Positions 43,901 to 52,092 of a DNA stretch of 64,000 bases are shown here, one piece after another (position 1 is the first letter of the stretch; every line of letters starts with the position of its first letter). This DNA comes from Acidobacteriota bacterium (GTDB taxonomy: Bacteria > Acidobacteriota > Terriglobia > Bryobacterales > Bryobacteraceae), in NCBI GenBank assembly GCA_025353165.1, contig JANXRE010000136.1, positions 98,872 through 162,871 on the forward strand, given 5' to 3'. Position numbers and translations under genes: made by a program. Below the pieces are notes generated by a model that saw only the letters and a program-made list of their open reading frames with translations, did not search any database and was not told the DNA's origin.

Positions 43901-44649
43901 CCGTGCCGGCGGTCAACCAAATCCTGGGAATGCCGAACATGAGTGACAGCCAGCGTTTGCGGCTCGTCTACACGAACTCCAGCCAAGTCCCGCCACAGCG
44001 TATAACATGGAATGGCATTTACGAACTGCCTTTCGGCAAAGGCAAGAAATTCCTGGGCAACGGCAGCCGGCTCGCGGATGCCTTCGCCGGCGGCTGGCAG
44101 ATCGCCTTTCTCGGCACCTGGGACCATGGCTTCTGGATGGGAGTGAACCCGAATGATTATATCTTCGCCAATCCGGCGCTGAGCTCCGATCAGCGGCTGA
44201 GGCTGACCTACTCCGGCCAGAACCAGATCCTGTGGTTCGCGGGCTCCTTTGATCCCACCCTGGCCAGCAATGTCGACTCGTCGAAGCTCCAACAACTGGT
44301 TCCCATCGACCGCTCGGCACAGCGCATCCATCCCGTCGGACCGAACTTCGACAATCGGGTTGCTCAGAAACTGGCCAACGGAAGCGTGGTGCAGACCGGC
44401 ATCACCGACAACGTGAGCTCGAATGCGCGCAACTTTTTACTCGGCCCTCCGGCGTGGAGCCAGGACGCGTCGCTGTACAAGTACTTCCGGTTCACTGAAA
44501 AAGTCCGGCTGCGCATGAGCGGCGATTTCTTCAATGTCTTCAATCACCCTTTGCTGAATAATCCGAATTCGACCACCGGGCTCATCAATATGAGTTCACA
44601 GCCGAATGCGCCGCGCATCATACAGGTCGGCGCGAGGGTGGAGTTCTGA
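40987..44649 (+). CDS. Oar-like TonB-dependent outer-membrane receptor
   Basis: 1220 residues. Signal peptide (LCALAFLGLAPLIAQ), a carboxypeptidase-regulatory beta sandwich at about 28-115 (GIVTGTIRDTSEATISKSTA), a plug (about 130-260: DLPLNGRQISNLFTLTPGVE, IQEFRVETAGSGAAFDRPA, VTRSGTNQFHGAAFE) and a barrel with FFFYDQE and C-terminal NAPRIIQVGARVEF. This is the large receptor type expanded in Solibacter-like Acidobacteria, thought to take up oligosaccharides or other large ligands. It is followed by the sulfatase-fold gene after 20 nt, so both may serve one glycan. Confidence 0.92.
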   Translation: MVSSLRQVRKLCALAFLGLAPLIAQTGLGIVTGTIRDTSEATISKSTATLTNTATGVVRTAGANSAGVYYFGSVQIGPYSLSVEAPGFSRWESSFPVAAGQTVTVDPTLTVGSVETRIEVSEVATQVQTEGAQLSDSKTAMQIHDLPLNGRQISNLFTLTPGVEGGQNTAGGGNPRTNGMMVGSTEILLDGISYVDRFGGGISRVQPGLDTIQEFRVETAGSGAAFDRPATIELVTRSGTNQFHGAAFETLRDNSGGLVARAVQDGNSPAKYIRNEFGGFIGGPIRKNKTFFFYDQELSKLRQKLFAETSVPTTAMWGGDFSNIIDTSGNRTTLYNPYSTNAQGVRQPLPGNIIPSNLLNTTVTGIFQAISPIPSGPNASANPWTGFNFQTYYPLTTDANTITGRVDQVFSDKDTVSGRYTQASSNYLQAGGRYGYPRPGATNGTGTLSQKPNVYSIAAHWTHTFSPTLINELQLSAHRSSNFSGTGGLNINWADKLGLPNPFGATGWPTVCTDAYSMFYYGCWDGDNKKGQQLTQYQIDDNVTWVKGKHTFKFGFKGRQEYNNVEELQQSQGSDSFYGNWTAQFDPVGQQAVPFTGSGLASLELGLPTYLSNQYNRGYFYFKQKEIGTYAQDTWKLTPKLTVTLGLRWEAWSPYSEKYNRLLNLNLGNVINNPASMQVVLPGNTTLSNIPGVPADVITQWAARGLTGVSANSSNFPSALTPNVWKDFAPHFAAAYRISDKWVVRGGFGTYFWPMPLSQLLQSMRTNPPLNLRYQNSIADQNGTNGVYAYSNVPAATDKLGGGATVTPVPPSSGAFRFLAMDVNHWSDNKAQEWTLTVERELARNMLVKISYTGNHGSALQQNWDYNAPTSKYNYQALNGVVAPSLTQRRQVNPNWSLTGSYGILEHNGYSNANSFQAAIDKRFANGLQFQWFYVYSHAMTTNDAGGSSSGGGGFNGVATGNGSQGGGTSVSVPAVNQILGMPNMSDSQRLRLVYTNSSQVPPQRITWNGIYELPFGKGKKFLGNGSRLADAFAGGWQIAFLGTWDHGFWMGVNPNDYIFANPALSSDQRLRLTYSGQNQILWFAGSFDPTLASNVDSSKLQQLVPIDRSAQRIHPVGPNFDNRVAQKLANGSVVQTGITDNVSSNARNFLLGPPAWSQDASLYKYFRFTEKVRLRMSGDFFNVFNHPLLNNPNSTTGLINMSSQPNAPRIIQVGARVEF

Positions 44650-44669
44650 TCCGGGCTAACATATAGGGA

Positions 44670-46961
44670 TTGCGGTTCTCCAGAGTCCTTTTGCTGGCGG
44701 TGCCTGCCGCTGCGTGGTGTGCCGCGCCGCCAGCCATCTTCATCCGTCTCGACGACCGGCTTTCGTCCGCGTCGGTGAAGGCTTCCAAAGCCCCCTCCGG
44801 CGCGATGGCGGCTGAACCGGTTGTCTGGCAGAACTGGTTTTCCGAGACTGATATTACCTGGCAACTGGCGCGCGGCAGGGTCGGGTATCGGAACGGAGAC
44901 CTGATGGTGACCGGCGACGGTTCCACGCCCGTCATCCTGTCGCCGAAAGACCCGCCCATCGACTGGAAGCTCTTCCAGGCGGTGGAAATCCGCATGTCCG
45001 CCCAAGGCGGCAATGAAGTAAAAATCAAAATCGGAAGTTTCGATGCGAAGCAGAAGCTCGGCCCGGCGGGACAGTATAACGTCTACCACTTCGATGTGAA
45101 TGTTGATGCGCCGAAAGGGAGCCGGACGCTGGCCATCATGCCGACCGATAGCTTTCACGATGTCGCGGCGATCCGCTCGATTCGCCTGATACCCCGGCCC
45201 GCGAAATTCCCCCAGCCAACGGGGCGCCAACCGTTAGGCAAGCGGGATGAGTATCGCAACACGCTGTACGCGCATTCGCCTTCGGTCATCGAGTTTCCAG
45301 TTACGGTGCCGAAAGGAGGGCGGCTGCATTTCGGCGTTGGAACCACGGCGAAGAACACGCCGGTCCGATTCCGCGTTTCGGTGGACGGTTCGCAGAGCGA
45401 TCTCTGGTCGAAGACGCTCAACGATGTCGATCAGTGGGACGATGCCGATGTGGATCTGTCGCGCTGGGCCGGCCGAAGCGTCCGGCTGGTGTTCCGCACC
45501 GAAGCGGACACCGAAGGCGTGGTGGGCCTGTGGGCCAATCCGATTCTGACGAGCGGCGCGCCAAAGAGCCGGCCGAACATCCTGATCTACACGATCGACA
45601 CCTTGCGGGCGGACCACGCCAGCGTGTACGGATACGGTCGTGACACGACTCCGTTCCTGAAGAAACTGGGCGCGGCGGGCATCGTCTTCGACGATTGCCA
45701 GGCCCAGGCGACCTGGACGAAATCGTCCATCGCATCTTTGATGACCTCCCTTTACTCGTTCACGCACGGGATCACGGCGGATGCCGACACCATCCCGAGC
45801 GGCGCCGCGACACTGGCCGAGCAACTGCGCGCGGCCGGATACGTGACGGCCAGCATCGTCGCCAGTCCCTGGGTGGGCCGGGCAACCGGGCTGGAACGCG
45901 GGTTCGACTATCTGCTGGAGTCTCCGGTGATCCTGCGGAATCGGACCGAACAGGCCGACCGGGGCACCGATTCCGCGGCTTTGAATAAGGTCGTGTTCCC
46001 CTGGCTGGAACGTCATCATGACGAGCCGTTCTTCCTGTACGCGCACTCCACCGATCCGCACGCGCCGTACCGGCCTCCTCCACCGTTCGAGGGCAGATTC
46101 GATAATCCCGCGCACACCGCGGAGTTCGACAGGATTTACAGCGGCTTCACGACCAAGCACGAGTATGGGGGCGGAGCGGTGATCAGCCGCGCAATCTGCG
46201 CCAGGGCCGGCGTGGATCCGGATCGCTTCATTCGGGAAGCCGTCGAAAGGTACGACGAAGAGATCCTGCATAACGATCACAGCTTCGAGCTGCTGATGGA
46301 CAAACTCCGGAAACTGGGGGTCCTCGACAACACGCTCATCGTGGTGCTGTCGGATCATGGCGAGGAATTCTGGGACCACGGCTGGACGGCACACGGGCAG
46401 TCGGTGTATCAGGAGCTTTCGCATTGTCTGCTGATGATGTGGAACCCGCGACTGTTGCCGGCGCCCCACCGCGTCAACAACCCGGTGCAGTTGATCGACG
46501 TGATGCCGACGGTGCTCGATCTGGTGGGCCTGAAGACTCCGGAGATGGCCGAAGGGCAGAGCCTGGTTCCACTGACGAGGGGACAGGCGTTTCGCCGGAG
46601 GGGCCTCGTGATGTCGTCGCGTTTCGGCGCGGTGAAGCCGGCGGGCCTGGTCCCGGAGAACAGCACCGACAGCTTTGCCATCATCGATTCGAAGTGGAAA
46701 TTCATCTATCGGAACAAGGCGCAGAAGGCAGGCATTAAGAAGGTGGAGCTATACGATCGCGCGGTCGACGGTGCCGAGCAGCACGATGTCGCCGGGCAGC
46801 ACCCGCGCGAAGTGGAGCGCATGACGGGCGAGTTGGTGCAGTGGATTGATGCGCAAAACAAAGTTCGCGCTATTCTTGGCCATACGGGAACATCCACCCT
46901 GGACCAGCGAACGATCGAGCAACTCCGCAGCCTAGGCTACCTGGGAGGATCGTCGCAATAG
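44670..46961 (+). CDS. Secreted sulfatase-fold (alkaline-phosphatase superfamily) hydrolase
   Basis: 763 residues. The start codon is uncertain (TTG at 44670, GTG near 44700). A signal peptide (VLLLAVPAAAWCAAPP) and an N-terminal beta-sandwich (about 40-290) precede the hydrolase core. The core has ILIYTIDTLRADHASVYGYG (metal Asp pair), STDPHAPY, VVLSDHGEEFWDHGWTAHG and the terminal LRSLGYLGG. At the nucleophile (about 348) the sequence reads QATWTKSSIASLM, so the formylglycine Cys/Ser of true type I sulfatases is replaced by Thr. It may be a Thr-dependent phosphodi- or monoesterase-like member. Confidence 0.8.
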   Translation: MRFSRVLLLAVPAAAWCAAPPAIFIRLDDRLSSASVKASKAPSGAMAAEPVVWQNWFSETDITWQLARGRVGYRNGDLMVTGDGSTPVILSPKDPPIDWKLFQAVEIRMSAQGGNEVKIKIGSFDAKQKLGPAGQYNVYHFDVNVDAPKGSRTLAIMPTDSFHDVAAIRSIRLIPRPAKFPQPTGRQPLGKRDEYRNTLYAHSPSVIEFPVTVPKGGRLHFGVGTTAKNTPVRFRVSVDGSQSDLWSKTLNDVDQWDDADVDLSRWAGRSVRLVFRTEADTEGVVGLWANPILTSGAPKSRPNILIYTIDTLRADHASVYGYGRDTTPFLKKLGAAGIVFDDCQAQATWTKSSIASLMTSLYSFTHGITADADTIPSGAATLAEQLRAAGYVTASIVASPWVGRATGLERGFDYLLESPVILRNRTEQADRGTDSAALNKVVFPWLERHHDEPFFLYAHSTDPHAPYRPPPPFEGRFDNPAHTAEFDRIYSGFTTKHEYGGGAVISRAICARAGVDPDRFIREAVERYDEEILHNDHSFELLMDKLRKLGVLDNTLIVVLSDHGEEFWDHGWTAHGQSVYQELSHCLLMMWNPRLLPAPHRVNNPVQLIDVMPTVLDLVGLKTPEMAEGQSLVPLTRGQAFRRRGLVMSSRFGAVKPAGLVPENSTDSFAIIDSKWKFIYRNKAQKAGIKKVELYDRAVDGAEQHDVAGQHPREVERMTGELVQWIDAQNKVRAILGHTGTSTLDQRTIEQLRSLGYLGGSSQ

Positions 46962-47000
46962 ACCGCCGCCAACCCTGGCCATTCCGGCCGCCCGCGGCAG

Positions 47001-47843
47001 CTATAATCGAATGCTCTTCAGGTACTTTAAGCTCTCGGGAATCTGCTGGGCGGCATTTATCGCTTCGTCCTCGATGTAATAGTGCCGCACGCCGGTTTCC
47101 CGCGCCGCGCGCAACGCGGCGGGGATGTCGACGATGCCGGCGCCAAGCGGCACGCTCTCTTCCTCCATTACGTCGGCGGGCGCGCGGCCCAGGACAGCGC
47201 CCTTGCGGATGTCCTTCACGTGCATCAGGGGAAAGCGCCCGGGATACTTGCGCAGCAACTTCGCGGGATCCTGAAAAGCAAAGACGATCCAGAAGATGTC
47301 CATCTCGAAATTGACGTACCTCGGATCGGTCAGCCGCACCAGTGTGTCGAACAGGGTTCCGTCCCGGGACTTGCTGAACTCGACGCCGTGCGTGTGGTAG
47401 CAAAGATGCAGCCCTGCGCCAGCCAATGTCTTTCCCCAGCGGGCGAAGTCTTCCGCCGCGCGAGCGATGTTGTCATCGCTGAGTTCCTTCCGGTGCGGAA
47501 TCGTCGAGCAAACCACGTACCCGGCCCCGAGCGCGTGGGCCTCCGCGGCCACGGAGTCCGCATCTTTTCCAAGCCGCTCGTATTCCACCATCATGGAGGT
47601 CGCCCGCAAACCGGCGCTGTCCAACAATCGGCGAAACTCGGCTGCGGTGCGACCGTACAACTCGGGCACTTCGACCTCGTTGAACCCGAGCTTCCGAATG
47701 AGGGCCAGCGTGGCGGGCAGGTCCTTGGCGGCCTCGCCCCGCAGGCTGTAAATCTGCAGGCCGAACGGGCCCGGACCCTTTTGTTTGCCGACCGCGGGAA
47801 GCGCTGCGAAGGAGGAAGCCAGCAACGTGCGGCGGGTAATCAT
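47001..47843 (-). CDS. Tat-exported sugar-phosphate isomerase/epimerase-like protein
   Basis: 280 residues from MITRRTLLASSFAALPAVG, a twin-arginine-like leader. An alternative ATG at 47915 overlaps the upstream stop. The AP-endonuclease-2/xylose-isomerase-like TIM barrel is clear: GLQIYSLRGEAAKDLPATLA, FNEVEVPELYG, LCYHTHGVEFS, VNFEMDIFWIVFAF, FPLMHVKDIRKG. Conserved metal-site His/Glu/Asp residues are kept. The substrate is likely a keto-sugar. Last gene of the reverse uronate run. Confidence 0.8.
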   Translation of the reverse strand: MITRRTLLASSFAALPAVGKQKGPGPFGLQIYSLRGEAAKDLPATLALIRKLGFNEVEVPELYGRTAAEFRRLLDSAGLRATSMMVEYERLGKDADSVAAEAHALGAGYVVCSTIPHRKELSDDNIARAAEDFARWGKTLAGAGLHLCYHTHGVEFSKSRDGTLFDTLVRLTDPRYVNFEMDIFWIVFAFQDPAKLLRKYPGRFPLMHVKDIRKGAVLGRAPADVMEEESVPLGAGIVDIPAALRAARETGVRHYYIEDEAINAAQQIPESLKYLKSIRL

Positions 47844-47911
47844 CGTTTTCGATGAGGGTACCTGCTGGACGTCCGAATGGACTTGAACGGGTCGTCCGAC
47901 AGTTCCGTCTT

Positions 47912-49156
47912 TCATTGAATACCCGTCGCAAGAGTGAAATTGGCGCGGAACATACGAGTGACGTCCCGTTGAATGGCGTCCTCACTCACCGCCCGTCCGT
48001 CCTCGGCCAAGAGCCGGTAGGCGTTCGCAAGAATTGGCGCGAGGGTGCGGCGCGTGTTCCTCCACTTGTAGATGAGCTGTTCCAGAACGCGCGCGTCGGA
48101 GTGCTGCGGAATGAAACTCGCGCCGAGCATTTCGATCCGCTCGCGCGTTATTTCCTCAACTACCGAGGGGTTGTTCAGGAACCACCAGCAGCCGAACGGC
48201 ATCAGGTTGGCGAACTTACGGGCACAGACGCAGAACTCGTGCTGATTTTCGCGCGACAGGATGCTCACCAGGAACCGGATGTCCGGGAATCCCGCGAGTA
48301 GCCGCTCCAGGGCTCGCAGGTCGGCCCTTCCGGCGCCGTCTCCAGCCAGTCGCAGTCGGGGGTTGATCTGACGGCGAGAGCCAATCATGAGCGAGAGCGG
48401 CAATTTCGCGTCGCGGCAGGCCGGCAATACGGCGCCCGCGAGCAGACGTCCGCACGGCGAGTCTTCCGGGAAGGCGAAGGTGTCGGGCAGCGAGCACGCC
48501 AGGTACACGGGACGCATGATCCCGATCCAGTGGTCGAGAAAACGCCGCACTCCCTTGAGCGAGGCCGGCGAGGCATGCTCATCGACGTCAAAGCCTTGCG
48601 CACGGATCGCGCCCCAATGCTCGCTCCAGTCCCGAAGAACGCGATCAAGCCGCAGAACGGGCAGGAATCGCTGATCGGATCCGGCGCCGGCCTTCCAGAG
48701 GGCGGCCTCGGCGAGATCCAGCGGATCGTTGGTCATCGCCGCGATATCGATGCCGGACAGTTCGAAGACTTGCGACACGTGTTCGTCGAGCGTCCGCGAG
48801 GCGAAGAACTCTCGGGCCGCCTTCAGGTCCGGACTCGTCACCGGCAGGCCGAACCCATGGAGTACGGCTACCACTCCGCGCGTCGCTTCGGAAATGGGTT
48901 CGTTTTCGACAAAAAGGGCACGCCAGATCAGATCGGCCTGCTCCCGCTTGGACAGGGCGAAATACTGTTCCGGCGCTACCGCCGAAGAGCGAAACAACTC
49001 CGCTTCGAGATAGTGATATGTCAGCAGCTCGTCGATGCCCCATAGGCCCAAACGTCCAAGCGAAGGCATGAAGAGGTGCGTGTGCACGTCGATAAACGGA
49101 GTCGCGTTCAGGACGCGCTGAACAGCGGGCAGGAGTGCGTTCGAAAGGATCTCCAT
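47912..49156 (-). CDS. Uronate-isomerase-like metal-dependent protein (UxaC family)
   Basis: 414 residues, shorter than the typical ~470. IDVHTHLF at residue 22 gives the amidohydrolase-type metal pair, and the UxaC-type C-terminus is present (FPDIRFLVSILSRENQHEFC, FANLMPFGCWWFLNN, MLGASFIPQHSDARVLEQLI, YKWRN). It would convert glucuronate or galacturonate to the ketouronate. TATACT 10 nt before the ATG suggests a leaderless start. It lies 24 nt behind the ExuT-like gene. Confidence 0.8.
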   Translation of the reverse strand: MEILSNALLPAVQRVLNATPFIDVHTHLFMPSLGRLGLWGIDELLTYHYLEAELFRSSAVAPEQYFALSKREQADLIWRALFVENEPISEATRGVVAVLHGFGLPVTSPDLKAAREFFASRTLDEHVSQVFELSGIDIAAMTNDPLDLAEAALWKAGAGSDQRFLPVLRLDRVLRDWSEHWGAIRAQGFDVDEHASPASLKGVRRFLDHWIGIMRPVYLACSLPDTFAFPEDSPCGRLLAGAVLPACRDAKLPLSLMIGSRRQINPRLRLAGDGAGRADLRALERLLAGFPDIRFLVSILSRENQHEFCVCARKFANLMPFGCWWFLNNPSVVEEITRERIEMLGASFIPQHSDARVLEQLIYKWRNTRRTLAPILANAYRLLAEDGRAVSEDAIQRDVTRMFRANFTLATGIQ

Positions 49157-49166
49157 CTGACGGTCA

Positions 49167-49172
49167 GTATAC
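49167..49172 (-). promoter_or_regulatory. -10 box before the uronate isomerase gene
   Basis: Reverse-strand TATACT, 10 nt before the ATG at 49156, no Shine-Dalgarno. It could be an internal promoter of the uronate run. Confidence 0.4.
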
Positions 49173-49180
49173 GCGGAACG

Positions 49181-50431
49181 TCAGGCTGCGTCCTGCTCCA
49201 TGCGCGGCGCCAGCAGTTGAATGACGAAGAACGCGGCCACGTAAGCCATCCCGCACGCGAAGAACAGCGGCGTGTAGGCGCCATGCGAGAAGTCCAACCA
49301 GTAACCGATGACCACGGAGAACAGCATCCCGCCGATAGCGCCGCTAGCGCCGCCGAGGCCGGTCACCGAGCCGACCACCGAGCGCGGATGCGTGTCCGAT
49401 ACGGTCGTAAAGAGGTTCGCGGACCACCCTTGGTGCGCGGCGGCGGCGAGGCCGATGAACGCGACGGTGAGCCACATGTTGTGCAGGAAGAACTGCATCG
49501 CGGTGAGCGGGAGGACGCACAGCGCGCAAGCGAGAAGCGCCGTCTTACGGGCGCGCGTGACGCTCACGCCGCGGCGGACCAGCGGCATGCTGATCCAACC
49601 TCCGCCGACGGAGCCCACATCGGCCAGCAGATAGATGGCGATCAGCGGCGGGCCAATGTGCAGGAGGTCGAGATGATAGGTGCGATTCAAATAGCCGGGC
49701 AGCCAGTAAAGATAGAACCACCAGACGGGATCGGTCATGAACTTGCCGAGCAGAAACGCCCACGCGGCGCGGCGGCGGAGCAACTGGAGGTAGGGTACGC
49801 GCGTCTCGCGAGTCTCCTCTCGGCCCGACTCGATGATGGCCAACTCGGCCGGAGCGAGACGCGGGTGCAAGCGGGGAAGGTGAAACATGATCAACCACAG
49901 CGCGATCCAGACGAAATCCAGGCCGCCGGTGAACAGGAACGTGGAACGCCAGCCGAAATGGCCGGCGCAGAAGGCGACCAGCAGCGGCGCGGCCACCGCG
50001 CCGAAATTGGAGCCGCTGTTGAAGATGCCGGTTGCGAGTGCGCGTTCAGAAGGCGGGAACCAGTCGCTAACGGTCTTGATCGCGGCGGGGAAGTTGCCGG
50101 CTTCTCCCAGGCCGAGACCGAAGCGAGCCACGCCGAACTGCCAGGCGTTGCGCGCGACTGCGTGCGACATGGATGCGACGCTCCACACCAACACGGCGCA
50201 GACATAGCCGATCCGCGTGCCCAGACTATCGATGAAACGCCCGGCCAACGGCATCATCAGCGCGTAAGCGCCCTGGAATGCGAACACGATCCATCCAAAG
50301 TCGGACTCCTTCCACCCGAGTTCTGCCGTCAGCGTCGGCTTGAGAACGCCTAGCACTTGCCGGTCGAGATAGTTGACCGTTGTCGCCAAGAACAACAGGC
50401 CGCAGATGTACCAACGCAAATTGCGGATCAT
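49181..50431 (-). CDS. MFS hexuronate transporter, ExuT-like
   Basis: 416 residues with twelve membrane helices. The anion:cation symporter family N-terminus is present (RWYICGLLFLATTVNYLDRQ, VLGVLKPTLTAELGW), with ARFGLGLGEAGNFPAAIKTV and GWRSTFLFTGGLDFVWI. These match ExuT/GudP-type transporters of hexuronates and aldarates. The ATG at 50431 is the family start; the frame continues upstream through a repeat and is not coding there. The neighbouring isomerase and dehydratase support hexuronate/aldarate uptake. Confidence 0.88.
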   Translation of the reverse strand: MIRNLRWYICGLLFLATTVNYLDRQVLGVLKPTLTAELGWKESDFGWIVFAFQGAYALMMPLAGRFIDSLGTRIGYVCAVLVWSVASMSHAVARNAWQFGVARFGLGLGEAGNFPAAIKTVSDWFPPSERALATGIFNSGSNFGAVAAPLLVAFCAGHFGWRSTFLFTGGLDFVWIALWLIMFHLPRLHPRLAPAELAIIESGREETRETRVPYLQLLRRRAAWAFLLGKFMTDPVWWFYLYWLPGYLNRTYHLDLLHIGPPLIAIYLLADVGSVGGGWISMPLVRRGVSVTRARKTALLACALCVLPLTAMQFFLHNMWLTVAFIGLAAAAHQGWSANLFTTVSDTHPRSVVGSVTGLGGASGAIGGMLFSVVIGYWLDFSHGAYTPLFFACGMAYVAAFFVIQLLAPRMEQDAA

Positions 50432-50441
50432 TGGATCCGAC

Positions 50442-50556
50442 CCGTGGCGCACGCACTCGTGCGTGCCGTGTCGAGACTCTTCTCGACACCTCTTCGCCCG
50501 GGAAATGGGCGTCGCCAAGAGTGGCGACGCGACACGCACGAGTGCGTGCGCCACGT
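50442..50556. repeat. Dispersed palindromic repeat, double copy D
   Basis: A complete unit at 50443-50490 (GTGGCGCACGCACTCGTGCG then TGTCGAGACTCTTCTCGACA) faces an inverted unit at 50509-50555 (CGTCGCCAAGAGTGGCGACG then CACGCACGAGTGCGTGCGCC). The outer 22 nt of both ends are exact inverted repeats, giving a miniature-transposon-like shape. It separates the dehydratase-like gene from the ExuT-like gene in what is otherwise an operon. Confidence 0.8.
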
Positions 50557-50573
50557 AAATGGCAGCGTGGCGT

Positions 50574-51578
50574 TCATGCGCCGTTGGTCCTGTCGAGCGC
50601 GGGCGTACGCGCGTCGTCCGGATCGACCCAACGATCATTGGGCACCAGTGGTGCCGAACCAGGGCGCAGCGGATCCTGATCGTAGGGGTAGCCATCGAGT
50701 TCCCGGTAGAGTTCCGAGTACTGGCGCAGTTTGTCGCGATTGAGACGAACCCCGAGTCCGGGCGCATCCGGCACGCCGATGCAGCCGTTCTCGTATCGCA
50801 TCGGTCCGCCCTCGATGATGTCGTCGACCAGGTCGTGGTAATGCGCGTCGGCGGCAAACGTGAGATTTGGAATCACCGCGCCGAGGTGCGGCATGTATTG
50901 AAGTGTCTCGCAGACGCCGGCGGCCTTCACGCACGCGCGAATACCGCCCCAGAAAGTTGTGTCGAGGAGAATCACGTCCACCGCCGGATGGAGCACGTTC
51001 GCCGAGAGTTGCTCGAAGTTCACTACCACCGTGTTCGTCGCGAGCGGGACGCGAGTCATCTGCCGCGTGCGCCGCATACCGTTCAGGCCGAAGACCGGAT
51101 CTTCCAGGTAGTCGTTGTTCAGATCCTCGATGTGCCGGCTGAAGCGGATCGCCTCTTCGGTTGATAACGCGCCGTTCGGATCGAAGCGCACGCGGTCGTT
51201 GGGAAATTCCTGCGCAAGGGCGCGATAGGCGTCGAGTTCGTAGTCCGGCGGGAACACCCCGGCCTTCATCTTGTGCGTTGTGAAACCGAAGCGCGCCTTC
51301 AGATCGCGCAGCTTGCCGCCGAGAATTGCGTGAACCGGCACGCCCCAACTTTGGCCGAGCAAGTCGAGGCACGCGAATTCCAGCGCCGCCAGAACCTGCG
51401 TCCGGTTGTTGTATAGCGACGTGGTCGGGTTGGCGATCTTGAAGCGCATCTCTTCGAGCCGCGCCGGATCGTGCCCCACCAGGTAGCTCTTCATGGCGCG
51501 GAAGACGGACTCGATCTCGACTAGCGGAGCCTCCAGTGGAACCGTGACCGTCGTTGCCCGGATGTCCTGAATCTTCAT
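50574..51578 (-). CDS. Shortened glucarate-dehydratase-like enolase-superfamily protein
   Basis: 334 residues where the family has about 420-440. Conserved blocks are of high quality: [105 protein letters not shown] and [14 protein letters not shown]. Three segments seem excised in frame: after LEAPL (the N-domain strands), between LRDLKA and RFGF (start of the barrel), and between CETLQ and YMPHLGAV, which removes the usual GVHSSGELGI stretch with the catalytic His. It is probably inactive or altered. My comparison is from memory of the family. Confidence 0.65.
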   Translation of the reverse strand: MKIQDIRATTVTVPLEAPLVEIESVFRAMKSYLVGHDPARLEEMRFKIANPTTSLYNNRTQVLAALEFACLDLLGQSWGVPVHAILGGKLRDLKARFGFTTHKMKAGVFPPDYELDAYRALAQEFPNDRVRFDPNGALSTEEAIRFSRHIEDLNNDYLEDPVFGLNGMRRTRQMTRVPLATNTVVVNFEQLSANVLHPAVDVILLDTTFWGGIRACVKAAGVCETLQYMPHLGAVIPNLTFAADAHYHDLVDDIIEGGPMRYENGCIGVPDAPGLGVRLNRDKLRQYSELYRELDGYPYDQDPLRPGSAPLVPNDRWVDPDDARTPALDRTNGA

Positions 51579-51638
51579 GTTTTGTCGTTCAATGCTAATA
51601 CAGACGGACGGTCCGGTGATACACCGCAACGGCCTATC

Positions 51639-51665
51639 ATTATGTTCAACATGTTCAACGGTCAA
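51639..51665 (-). promoter_or_regulatory. Candidate promoter/operator of the dehydratase-like gene
   Basis: Reverse-strand TTGACC (51665-51660) and CATAAT (51644-51639) with a 15-nt spacer. The tandem repeat GTTGAACAT GTTGAACAT (51659-51642) fills the spacer and enters the -10. Such a repeat is a likely regulator site. No regulator gene is adjacent. Confidence 0.45.
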
Positions 51666-52092
51666 TTGACGATTTCAGCAATGCTCATCCTCCACCGATT
51701 ACCCAATGCGCGGTTCTCCGTGGGACCGGGCCAAAACAGGTTGCTGAGTACGTGCCGGTAGAGACAGCCCGAGCCCGGCCCACAGACTTCCGCCGGCATC
51801 GCGAGTCTCTAAATGGACGGTGGGATTACGGGATCGACCTGCGCCCGGTATTCTGGTTCCCCAGGCTTCCGGTCATGAACCCGGAAGTGGTTTAACAGTT
51901 TTGTGCGATGTTCCAGTCGCCGCAACGAGAAGCGCTGTATCGCCCATCGTCGTGCGTCCCGTCGCCGCGCCGCTGCTGTGTGCCGTATCGATATTCTCCT
52001 GCCATCCACATGACGGAATTCGACAACCTGTTTCGCGGATTTGAGAATCGGCGCAGTGCATTCCGTCATTCGCCCTGCTAGAATCTCGAATT
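51666..52092. other. Intergenic gap before the type VI locus
   Basis: About 430 nt with no gene I can support. It separates the reverse-strand uronate run from the forward type VI genes. TAGAAT at 52079-52084, 8 nt before the DUF4280 start, is a -10 candidate. Otherwise there is no clear structure. Confidence 0.5.

Noticed and set aside
46990..47012. TATAAT-like promoter at about 46999 on the + strand
   Set aside because: No forward gene follows; it lies at the 3' end of a reverse gene.
50432..50857. N-terminal extension of the ExuT-like frame
   Set aside because: It runs through the palindromic repeat and the opposite end of the dehydratase gene; the transporter family starts at 50431.
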